This document shows, one piece after another, positions 48,993 through 58,063 of a DNA stretch of 64,000 nt (positions within the stretch are counted from its first letter, which is position 1; every line of letters begins with the position of its first letter). This DNA is from Datura wrightii (lineage: Eukaryota; Streptophyta; Magnoliopsida; Solanales; Solanaceae). The translations under genes were made by a program, and so were the position numbers. The notes below the pieces were generated by a model. It had not been told where the DNA came from. It was given only the letters and a program-made list of their open reading frames with translations, and did not search any database. The stretch spans positions 69,828,001 through 69,892,000 of the forward strand of contig JASDFA010000006.1 in assembly GCA_035772735.1 (NCBI GenBank). The letters run 5' to 3'.

Positions 48993-49629
48993 TGATGTTG
49001 GGCATATTCTTATGCCTATTTGCCATATTTTTACCTATATTTTACCTTGTTTTGAGATCACTATCCTTATGAAATGCATAAATTCATGCTTATGTGTGTT
49101 AAATGAGCTAACAAGTGTTTTTAGATGATTTTAATAGGTGATCAATGGAAAGGACTCAAAAATGGCCCAAGGTGTGAAGAAAGAAGAATTCGAGAAAATT
49201 TAGCTTGGTGAGATAGTTGGCGTGGAGCGTCAACCACCAAAATTCAGAGAAATTAAACTCAGGCTGGTGAGTTAGGTGGTGCGATGTACCAGAGTCCAAA
49301 CTTCAGAAGAATTTTGATTAACACCTTGGCGAGATGTGTGGCACGACGCGCTAGAGGTATTCCAAACTTGTGAAATTTTCTAACACTTTGGTGCAGTGAG
49401 AGGTGCGGTGCACCAGGTCCCTGAATTGCAAAATTTCACTAATACCTTGGTAAAATGGCTGGTGCGGCGCGCCAGAGGCTAAACTTTAGAGGACATTCAA
49501 GCCACAATCTGGTAAGCTGGGACGTGTGGTGCGCCAGGGCCTGTTTGGGGAGATTTTCAAGTCTAAAAGCTGAACTTTTCAAGGGAAAAGAAATATTTCA
49601 TACCTTGATTATAAATATATCATCTAGAG

Positions 49630-51078
49630 TGATCTTGGGCAGATTTATATGCCCAAGTGATACTCAAACGTATCATTTTTACCTTGTTTGTTGTGCAATG
49701 TGTATATAATATCATGTAATTGGTAATAAAATGCGAATTTATACTAACCAACATGATTAGCATTTGTTTTGCAGGAAAATGTGATTTTTAGGAGCTAAAA
49801 TGCATGTTGGAACTATGTCGGAGTTGGACTTGGATGCGAGCGTGGAAAAGACCCGGGAATGCAGGATTTATAGGGGCTCCGCGATGGCTCCGTGCCATTC
49901 TACCATCGCGGTAGCACACTGCCTGAGCAGGAATTAAATTTGCAATTTCCAGTGTGCCTGCGCGTCAGCTCCGTGGCACGGAGATAGGCCTCCGCGATGG
50001 CCTCCGTGCCACGTTGAGGTTAAATTACTGGACCCTGGAAATTCCAGTGAGGGTCTGCGTCCACGCCGTGTCATGGAGTCAAGGCTCCGCGTTGGCCTCC
50101 GTGACACGTTGCTTGTTATTCCGGGAAAAATTTCCCACTAGTATAAATAACACACTTAGGTTTATTTTAAGAAAGTTTTCAGGTTGGAGACTGAGTTCAG
50201 AAGTGGAGAGCAGGAACGTGGGTTAGTAGCAGTTGAAGATTGGAAAAGCTAAGAGATTTCTTCTCTTCCTTTCTTCTTTCTATCAATTGTACGTATGATT
50301 TACACTCATTTTAGGACGATCAATCCAAGAATGAGTGGCTAATTCTCTTTCTTGCTGAGGTTTTGAACATGTGCAATGAATTCTGATTTTCATTGATATG
50401 GTTTATTCTTCTTTTTTAATGTTGTTCTATTAATTCTTGTTCTTTACTGCATTAGTGATTGGCCAACATTAATGTATATCTAAAAAGTTCAATTTCACTC
50501 GAGAGAGCAAAAAATTGAAAAGTTGTGAATTAATAGGGTATTGTTCTTAACTTGATTTGGGAAAATTGGGTTTTGATGTGCTTTCCTGATAGAAATATAC
50601 TTGGAAGCCGTATTAGTCAAATTAGGAACCGGAATTGTAGTGCTAGGTCATAAATTGCATTTGATCACAGAAATGTAGACGGATGGTTTATGATTCTAAA
50701 GTGAAATTAAATACGAGAGTTTTAATTTCTAGGCAAATGTTCTTGGCTAGCAACATGAAGAAGAGAATTAACCAAAATTATCATGATTATCAAGTTCATT
50801 ACTTGTTCTTAACCTTGGCATGTTCATATCCATTGTCTGAATTCAAAAGTAAATAGTCTGTATTAATTGTAGTATATAGTTTAGAAACAAAAATTCAATT
50901 ACTCTTGGGTACGTTGTTGTTAGCATAATTAGAAGTTAAATAGAAATATAGTAAATTAGGCAATTTTACATATCTTGAGCCTCCTTGGATCGATACTTGG
51001 CTACTTAGCCACTTTATTACTTGTTTGACCACGTGCACTTGCGTATCGGTTTTTACCCGTACCCCAAAGCACCGAGCA
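49630..51078 (+). repeat. RE-10 5' LTR
   Basis: TGATCTTGGGCA to CACCGAGCA. Promoter region at 49870-50149; a polymorphic but same-length partner at 58102-59550. Confidence 0.97.
49875..50149 (+). promoter_or_regulatory. LTR promoter with palindromic array and TATA box (RE-10)
   Basis: Three modules of the type TCCGTG(G/T)CACGGAG..GGCCTCCGTG(A/C)CACG (49880-50108) are followed by GGGAAAAATTTCCC (50123-50136) and TATAAATA (50142-50149). The arrangement suggests repeated factor-binding sites upstream of the start of transcription. Confidence 0.6.
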
Positions 51079-51084
51079 AGTTTT

Positions 51085-51102
51085 TGGCGCCGTTGCCGGG
51101 GA
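51085..51102 (+). other. Primer-binding site, tRNA-Asp (RE-10)
   Basis: TGGCGCCGTTGCCGGGGA is an 18-base perfect complement of the plant tRNA-Asp(GTC) 3' end including CCA, six bases after the LTR. Confidence 0.95.
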
Positions 51103-51217
51103 GGCTAGGCGATTTGTAAAATTGTGTTTAGTGTAAATTTACTGTATTTGTATTTTTATTTTCTTAAGTGTTAACAACTTGGTCTTAGCCTGTATTTTAC
51201 AGATTTTGTTTCTGTGA

Positions 51218-53104
51218 ACACTGGCAAGGGACAAAGATCTGGTGGAATCTTACTTAGAGCCCGAGCGTGAATTTCATAGCCAACGTAGAGAAGCTCTTCG
51301 AAAGAAGCTGCAGTTGCTTCAACAGACTATGATGGAGCAACCAAATCCACCAGTTGTTAGGGCAGTTTTAGTGCCCGATGAAGCAGCAGCAAGGCCGGTT
51401 CGCGAGGTGGCAATCCCACACGCTAATAATGTCTATTCTAGCATCCGCAAACCAGAGCCTAGAGGGAGGTTTGAATTAAAGCAGAATATGGTGCAACTTT
51501 TGCACACAAGCGGGCAATTTACCGGTCTCCCTCACGAAGATCCACAACAACATCTCCAGAACTTTTTGGAGATAAGTGACACTTATATACCCGCTGGAGT
51601 GTCACCAGATTATCTTCGGCTCACCTTATTTCCATTTTCCTTACTTGGTGAAGCCAAGAGGTGGTTAAAAGCTGAACCACCCAACTCTATATCAACGTGG
51701 GATGATCTTGCAAGGAAGTTTCTTATTAGATTTTTCCCTTCTGGTAAAACAGTCAGGCTTAGGAGTCAAATCCTAAGTTTTAAACAGAGGGAAGGGGAAA
51801 ATCTATATCAAGCCTGGGAAAGATTCAAATCCATGTTGCGGGACTGTCCTCACCATCATCAGTCCAATGAGGTGTTGGTACACACTTTTATTGAGGGTTT
51901 GGAACCCCACACTAAAATTCTGTTAGATTCAGCAGCTGGAGGGCAAGCGCTGGAGAAGACTTATGAGGAGCTGTACATTTTGCTCAACCGAATTTCACAA
52001 GGCAATCCAGAATGGAATGCAGATTCTTCAAGAGGTGGAGCAAGGAAAGCAGTGGGAGTGCTTGAAGTGGATGGATTCACAGCTATCGCTGCACAGATAG
52101 CTGCTTTGCAAAATCAGTTAAACACTCACTTCAGCAATATCAATTTGAACCAGCCTTCAGTTTCAGTCAATGCAGTTCAACAGATATGGTGTGAAGTGTG
52201 TGGTAGTAGTGAGCATTCAGCTGAATGCTGTGGTGCAAATCCTGATTCTGTTAACTTTGTGGGCAATGCACAGAGAAATCAACAGCAGTTTGGTGGTGGC
52301 TACAACTCAAATTGGAGGAACCATCCGAATTTTTCGTGGGGTAGCAACAATCAACAAGGTCAGAGTTCAGGGCAGGGTATGCACAGAAACCAAGGAGGGC
52401 AACAAAATTATCAAGCTCAATTCAGAAATCACAATGCCCCTCCTCCACCACCATCACCGACTATTGAGGAGATGTTCAAAACCATGATCGCTAATCAGGC
52501 ACAATTGCAGGCTGACTATATCAAATTGGCAGCCGAAGTGAAGAACAATCAATTGGCGACCAAGGCTCTTGAATATCAGTTTGGGCAATATGCTAGTGCC
52601 CAAAATACTAGACCCAGAGGAGGACTACCTAGCGACACGGATCCAAATCCGAAGCAGGTTAATGCAGTGACCACGAGGAGTGGTTTACAATTAAAGGAGG
52701 TGGAACCGGAAAGACCGCCTCAAAAGTCAGGAGCAGCAGATGTTGAGGGAGAGCAAAGTTCTGATAAGGGGAAGAGTAAAGAAGCTGAACCAGAAAGGCC
52801 TCCACCCCCGTTCCCTCAACGACTTAAGAAACACAAGGAGGAGGCGTGTTTCCAGAAATTCATGGAGGTACTTAAACAGGTACATGTTAACTTACCTCTT
52901 GTTGATGTCTTGCAGGGAGTGCCAAAATATGCGAAGTATATTAAAGACATCGTGGCTAACAAAAGTCGTTTGACTGAGTATGCCACGGTAGCTTTAACGG
53001 AGGAATGCACTTCCCGTATTCAGAATAGGTTGCCCACAAAACTGAAAGACCCTGGAAGTTTAACTATCCAGCTGACTATTGGGCAAAGTATCCGAGCGCA
53101 TTGA
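51218..53104 (+). CDS. RE-10 gag polyprotein, AUG-less
   Basis: Structural precursor that forms the particle and binds element RNA. The frame is open from just after TGA 51215-51217 to TGA 53102-53104, about 628 codons, but has no ATG before MMEQPNPP (about codon 38). It reads TLARDKDLVESYLEPE at its start; the GTG at 51242 is one possible non-AUG start. Counting from there: gag core about residues 75-235, CCHC knuckle CEVCGSSEHSAECC near 317-330, asparagine/glutamine-rich segment, proline run APPPPPSPT, and a charged C-terminus PPPPFPQRLKKHKEEACF ending at the beginning of the protease domain. RE-1 and RE-3 share the AUG-less opening. Initiation mode is unknown. Confidence 0.85.
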   Translation, partial: TLARDKDLVESYLEPEREFHSQRREALRKKLQLLQQTMMEQPNPPVVRAVLVPDEAAARPVREVAIPHANNVYSSIRKPEPRGRFELKQNMVQLLHTSGQFTGLPHEDPQQHLQNFLEISDTYIPAGVSPDYLRLTLFPFSLLGEAKRWLKAEPPNSISTWDDLARKFLIRFFPSGKTVRLRSQILSFKQREGENLYQAWERFKSMLRDCPHHHQSNEVLVHTFIEGLEPHTKILLDSAAGGQALEKTYEELYILLNRISQGNPEWNADSSRGGARKAVGVLEVDGFTAIAAQIAALQNQLNTHFSNINLNQPSVSVNAVQQIWCEVCGSSEHSAECCGANPDSVNFVGNAQRNQQQFGGGYNSNWRNHPNFSWGSNNQQGQSSGQGMHRNQGGQQNYQAQFRNHNAPPPPPSPTIEEMFKTMIANQAQLQADYIKLAAEVKNNQLATKALEYQFGQYASAQNTRPRGGLPSDTDPNPKQVNAVTTRSGLQLKEVEPERPPQKSGAADVEGEQSSDKGKSKEAEPERPPPPFPQRLKKHKEEACFQKFMEVLKQVHVNLPLVDVLQGVPKYAKYIKDIVANKSRLTEYATVALTEECTSRIQNRLPTKLKDPGSLTIQLTIGQSIRAH

Positions 53105-53572
53105 TTATGCGACTTGGGGGCAAGTATAAATCGGATGCCTTCTTCGGTATTTAGAAAGTTAGGTCTAGGGAGTCCTAGACCTACAACGGTAATCTTGCAG
53201 CTAGCAGATAGGTCTTTGGCTAAGCCGGATGGCATTGTTGAGGATGTGTTGGTGCAAGTAGGCTCCCTCATTTTTCCGGTCGATTTTATTATTCTGGACT
53301 TTGAACCAGATGCTGAAGTCCCATTTATTTTGGGACGACCCTTTTTGGCAACCGGAAAAGCATTAATCGATGTAGCTGCGGGTCAACTCACGATGCGAGC
53401 ACATGACAAGGTCGAAGTGTTCGACGTGTACAAGGTACCTAAGCTCCCGACTGTTTATAAGGATCTCTCGGTGATCAACGTAATTGATCATGGGAAGGCT
53501 AACAAATTAAGTGATTCCCGAGAGTTACTAGGTAGGCCACCAGACAAGGTAGAGCACTACTGGGGGGGATGA
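53105..53572 (+). pseudogene. RE-10 protease fused to the last codons of integrase
   Basis: In frame with gag but separated from it by the TGA at 53102. LCDLGASINRMPSS carries the protease active-site motif, followed by LQLADRSLAKPDGIVEDVL, FILGRPFLATGKALIDV and KVEVFDVYKV. After LSDSRELLGRPPD the text jumps to KVEHYWGG, which matches KHYWGEDG at the integrase C-terminus of RE-1 (4871-4895). The deletion therefore removed RT, RNase H and nearly all integrase, about 3 kb. RE-1 and RE-3 have sense codons where this TGA stands. Confidence 0.9.
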
Positions 53573-53655
53573 TCATGATCGGGACAAATCGTCCATCTCC
53601 CTAGTATATAAATGAGCTTAAAGGACGTCGAGCCGCGACGGTAAACCAGGCGCTA

Positions 53656-53673
53656 CACGGGAGGCAACCCGTG
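53656..53673 (+). other. AGGCAA-loop hairpin between pol remnant and ORF3 (RE-10)
   Basis: CACGGG-AGGCAA-CCCGTG, a perfect 6-bp stem with a 6-base loop; preceded by GCCGCGACGGTAAACCAGG. Confidence 0.75.
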
Positions 53674-53924
53674 AAAAATATTTTCTTTCTTTCTTTTTAG
53701 TGTAAATAATTTTTACTTTTCTATTCTTTTTCTTGACTAGGTTTAGATTTGCATTTTAGTTAGTATCTTTTATTTTTTGTTAGGGAAATCTATTAATTTA
53801 ACCAATTTTTGTTTAGTGAGGTGATTTTCAGGTATAACGGAGGAAATATACATGGAATCGAGAAAATGAGGTGAGGTATGAAAATTAAATTTATTGGTGA
53901 AACAGAGCACTGGCGCGTTGGCGC

Positions 53925-54128
53925 CGTGTCACGGAGGCAATGCTCCGCGTTGGCCTCCGTGACACGTTGAATGCAAATCTGGATTTTTCAAAATTCCAGT
54001 AAGCCAACGCGTTGGCTCCGTGTCACGGAGGAGGGGCTCCGCGTTACCCTCCGTGACACGTTGCCCTTTATCCAGTGCCGGGTCACACCGGCTTTCCGGG
54101 TGACCCGCGTGTTTCCTTTAAATAATAA
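53925..54128 (+). promoter_or_regulatory. Candidate internal promoter upstream of ORF3 (RE-10)
   Basis: Two inverted repeats with perfect 13-bp arms CGTGTCACGGAGG and 16-base loops (53925-53966 and 54019-54060), a CGGGTCAC/GTGACCCG hairpin (54079-54107), then TTTAAATAATA (54118-54128). Order, arm length and loop length match RE-1 (4314-4520). The palindromes are the LTR promoter module. The box precedes the splice donor by about 140 bp. Confidence 0.55.
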
Positions 54129-54261
54129 CCCCGATTTCGCCCCAAATTCCCCCATTCCCTCTTCCCTCCGCGACCAAACACCCATTTCCCCCTCCCCAAG
54201 CAACGTGCCACGTTGATAGGAAAAGAAAAACGTCAAGTTTCTTCGATTCTTCAATTCTAAG

Positions 54262-54973
54262 GTATGTTTTCATCGTCTAACTCAATATTTTGGCGATTTT
54301 TGTCAAATTTGGGCATATAAGGTGAGAAATATCACCCTAGGTAGAAATTGAACATGATATTGAATTATTTTGTGATTGATTTTTGTTCGGATTGTTGTAT
54401 TTGGCGTTTGAACTTGTCGATTATGTAAATAATTTGAAATTGATTGTCGAATTGTATTTTAGGGCCTGGGTTGTTGAAGTCGACTTGGGCAACTTGATAG
54501 TTTGGTGAAATTGATGCCGGGGTGTGTTTATTATTTGAGATAAGTCGTGGTAAATCTTGTATAACTGTTAAAAGATGACTAATTCTCGAATTTTTTGTGG
54601 GAAAATGCATAATGTGTGAATTGGTTAGATTGTTAGATTAGCTTGTATATAAAATATTTTTCTAGTTGTTTTTTGTTTGTGGTTGTTTTGTTGCTTGTGC
54701 GATGGTTGAATTGCTAGCGATAGTAGGATTAGGAATCCGCTGTATGAAGTCTGAGTAGTACACTAACCGTTATGCTGTCGAAATTTTGTTACGAACGCAC
54801 TAAGCAATATGTGTATAGTTCTTTGTGTTTGGGGTTGTAAATAGAGCTATCCTTGCTGAAATTTTGTAAATATTGTTAAGGACTAAGTGTGGGGTAAATT
54901 TTGTGTAACCCAACCTTAGCCGAAGCTAACAACTATTTAGCTTAACGTTGTGCTTGGTTGTGTAAATTGACAG
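54262..54973 (+). other. Candidate intron in the ORF3 leader (RE-10)
   Basis: TCTAAG/GTATGTT donor, TAAATTGACAG/GTAC acceptor, 712 bp, AT-rich, no ORF. The acceptor is followed after five bases by the ORF3 ATG. Equivalent sites are conserved in RE-1 and RE-7. Confidence 0.65.
54885..54897 (+). other. Internal polypurine-tract-like copy (RE-10)
   Basis: AAGTGTGGGGTAA, 13 bases identical to the terminal tract at 58088. A third copy, AAGTGTGGGGTGG, follows ORF3 at 56268-56280. Confidence 0.6.
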
Positions 54974-54978
54974 GTACA

Positions 54979-56199
54979 ATGGCTAGCAGGCAAGACAAAG
55001 GCAAGGGTGCTTCTACCTCAGGCACCGGAAGGAAACGGATGAGACTGGGCACTGCAGTCCCAGCTGCACCCGCTGTTCCGCGCGGCCAACACCGCCGATA
55101 CGGAACACGATGGGTCACCGATGAAGAGAAGAAATGGTACGCAAAGCATAAGGAGAACAAGTACTTCCCCGAGGAACATATTGCTAGGGAACCACTTGCA
55201 CAGGAGTTCCCTCGCATTGTACAGAGGATTGAGGCAGCTGGGCTCAGCTTTATTTTTCAGGAGCCCAAGGAGTGCAACCTTCATTTGGTCCGGGAATTTT
55301 ATGCCAACTGGAACCCGGCCATCAGAAGCCACACTATTAAAATCAGAGGGCAGATTGTCACTCTGGAACCCCAGCGACTGAATGCCATCGTTGGAGCGCG
55401 GGACACAGACGCCCACGTTCTCCGCCAACTAAACATCACCCCACCGTACGCCGACATCAGACGTACGTTGTGTGGGGCTCGATCCACAGCCCGATGGAGT
55501 AGACACAAGGAGAGGGGTTACCACCAGACTCTGCCCTATTCGCAGATGAACAGGGAGGCCAGAATCTGGCTAAAAATTGTGTGTTCGTGCTTGATCCCAG
55601 GAGTTCATATGACAGACGTGACCCGGGACCGTGTCTGCTTGGTGTATGCCCTTATGAAAGGGCTTGAGATTAATGTTGGGGCGGTCATAATATCCGCCAT
55701 CAAGAGAGCCAGACTGCACCAGGGTCACAAATACGGGTTTGGCGGACTCATCACCACCTTCCTCCGAGGCCTCGACATTGACGAAGAAGCCTTGGATTAC
55801 ATTCCGCAGCTGGAGCGGAGGGCCCTTGATGTGACAAAGACTAAGGCCCCCGACACTACACACAGACCCGTGCTGACTTTGGGCGAGCGACATGCTCGTG
55901 AAGATCAGTACATGGCCCGTATGTTCGACATGCAGTTGCTGCAGCTACGGATAGGTGGGAGACCAGCCACCGAGGAGGAGTTATGGCAGCTGGAGCTGGA
56001 CTACCCCTTTGGCGAGAACGCCAGAGCCTTATGTAAGGTGGGGCCAGCCTTTGTGGAGCCGATAGACGATGATGTCCCTACTGATGAGGAGACACGTCGT
56101 GAGGACTCTGATGTGGAGTCCGATGACGACGATGGAGCTGATTCAGATATGGGCGATGAGGCTGCAGCACCGGATGAGGAAGTCGAATATTTCGACTGA
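54979..56199 (+). CDS. RE-10 ORF3, intact Athila-type extra protein
   Basis: 406 residues. The start at 54979 is chosen because it is the first ATG after the conserved splice acceptor and its MASR(Q/A) beginning is shared by RE-1 and RE-7. Plan: a basic, nuclear-signal-like N-terminus (KGKG, GRKRMRL; residues 6-28), a conserved globular part about residues 45-340 (KKWYAKHKENKYFPEE, PKECNLHLVREFYANW, NREARIWLKIVCSCLIPG, GGLITTFLRG, LRIGGRPATEEELW), and a strongly acidic tail about 350-406. I see no signal peptide, membrane segment, furin-like site or catalytic motif. It resembles plant sequences labelled putative plant transposon protein. Position corresponds to the env-like gene of Athila, but nothing in it supports an envelope function. 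Not broken, although pol is deleted. Confidence 0.9.
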   Translation: MASRQDKGKGASTSGTGRKRMRLGTAVPAAPAVPRGQHRRYGTRWVTDEEKKWYAKHKENKYFPEEHIAREPLAQEFPRIVQRIEAAGLSFIFQEPKECNLHLVREFYANWNPAIRSHTIKIRGQIVTLEPQRLNAIVGARDTDAHVLRQLNITPPYADIRRTLCGARSTARWSRHKERGYHQTLPYSQMNREARIWLKIVCSCLIPGVHMTDVTRDRVCLVYALMKGLEINVGAVIISAIKRARLHQGHKYGFGGLITTFLRGLDIDEEALDYIPQLERRALDVTKTKAPDTTHRPVLTLGERHAREDQYMARMFDMQLLQLRIGGRPATEEELWQLELDYPFGENARALCKVGPAFVEPIDDDVPTDEETRREDSDVESDDDDGADSDMGDEAAAPDEEVEYFD

Positions 56200-58063
56200 G
56201 CAGGGTGTTCCACCACCCAAATTTTGTGCTTTGTATTTTTGTGAACACTGGGGACAGTGTTCGATTTAAGTGTGGGGTGGGGAGTAGTTAGGTACTAGGT
56301 CAAGGCTCTAAATTGCTGTATAATTTTTCCTTGCTGTTTATGTATGTTGTGCCTTCCCTGTTGTGAACTGATTTGTGATGTACGTATATATTTGTTTTGT
56401 GGCTAATGATGTGTGTTTTTGAAAGTTATGGTTGCAATGGTAAATATTTTGTAAATTTTGTAAATAATTTTTTTTCTCTATCGACATGATCGATATTTTT
56501 CAAAATTTTTGCGAAAATATATTGCACTTGTAAATATTTTCTTTCTATCGAAATGATCGATGTGTTGCAAAAATTTTGTCGATTTTTATTTTTTTGGGTT
56601 TCTCGGAGTTTGTTTTCGGTTCTTTTACCGAGAATAGTCCCATTGAACCGATATCATAGTTAGTGACCGTTCCCTATGATGGATGGATCACGACCGTCTT
56701 AAGGGAAATGTAGTCGGTAGGAGTAGGATTTTTAATTGTTGTTTTAGTTTTCTTTGGTGGATTGCATCAATGAACTGTAGTTGCTTATGGTTGCTAAAAT
56801 TTCGTTGCGTGTTGTAATTGATGTTCAAATTGTGAAAATGATTCGTTTGAAAGCATGAAATTCTGTAAATATGTTGAGTTACCTAGGCTATAGAATTTGA
56901 TTCATTATGGTTGAGGCTTAATCTTGAATTCATGTAATTGACTAATTAAAGAGTCTGTGAATGCATCTTGATTCGAGCATGTGCATGAAGTGTGAAGTGA
57001 GGATTTGCTATTCCATGTCATTGTGAATTGTCTAGAACTTGCCTGGTGTGTATACGAAGCGAAATGAAGGAGGTGTAGTGTTGGAAAGGATGTAGGCATT
57101 TCTTTGTTTTAACCGATAGTTTCCATATTTTTTTTTCTTGTCAAATTCTACCTTTTTATATGTTGTATACCCTAGTCAGCCCGTTGAGCCTTTAGCCGAT
57201 TTCTTCCTTTTGTCCAAAATTGTATGAACTAAGCTTTATTCCTTCTTTTCATTAGCCTTAAAGTCTTTAAGAAGCTCTTAAGCGCTTACAAAGAACAGAA
57301 AATGTTTCCCAAAGTGTTAAAGAGTGAAAAGAGTGAAAAGAAAAAGAAAAGCAAAGTGAGGAAAGAAAAGATGACGTTGAAGAGGCACTTGTTGTAATTA
57401 ATTGATATTGATGGTACATGAAAACCCTCTGTTTTGTGTCAAGTGTGGTTGATGAAATGGGCTGTATGAAAGTAAACCAGCATGAATGGGAGAAAAAGAG
57501 AAAAGAGAGGAACAATGTCCATGAGTCGATGGGAATGAGTTGAAAAGGTGCTTAAGGATGCTAGCGATTATTATTTGCTAATCCAATATATGCATACTAG
57601 ATCCATAGCCCCGTTACAACCCATTAAAAGTCCTATTTGATCCTACATTGCATTTCTTTATATTAGTGGAGTAATACACTAAGGGCAAGCCTATGGGTCA
57701 TGACATGATGCATGTGAATTCTTTTGGGAGAGAGAGTGAAATTAATTTTTATATGCCCCTACTTACATGTTTGTGTGTTGCATGAACATAAAGGGGAAGT
57801 TTCTCTCGAGTTGTGAGGGCACATGCTTGATGAAAGATTGATTTTCGTGATTTCTTGATTAGTTGATTTGCATGAGTTTGCCGATATCAAGAATCAATTC
57901 TTAAAAGTCTAGGAAGCCTTGATGTATTAAGGTCATTGTCTTGTACGACCAAACATGTTTTCTTGATGATTTGCAAAAATTGAATAATCGGTATGACCGT
58001 AGCGTAAATTGTTGCACCATAGTGACGAAAGTTGGGATGTAATTTGCATGAGTTGTGTATGTG
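56200..58063 (+). other. RE-10 3' untranslated region
   Basis: About 1.86 kb noncoding. Holds a polypurine-like copy (56268-56280), two near-palindromes TATCGACATGATCGATA and CTATCGAAATGATCGATG (about 56480-56560), and the TTCCCT/AGGGAA block (56670-56707). It aligns with 644-2369 of RE-1. Confidence 0.78.

Noticed and set aside
53102..53104. TGA exactly at the gag-protease border of RE-10 as a programmed readthrough codon
   Set aside because: RE-1 (glycine, GGA) and RE-3 (cysteine, TGT) have sense codons at the same position, so it is most likely a private nonsense mutation.
55018..55428. Minus-strand open frames inside RE-10 ORF3
   Set aside because: Mirror images of a GC-richer, constrained coding region on the plus strand; not conserved in RE-7.
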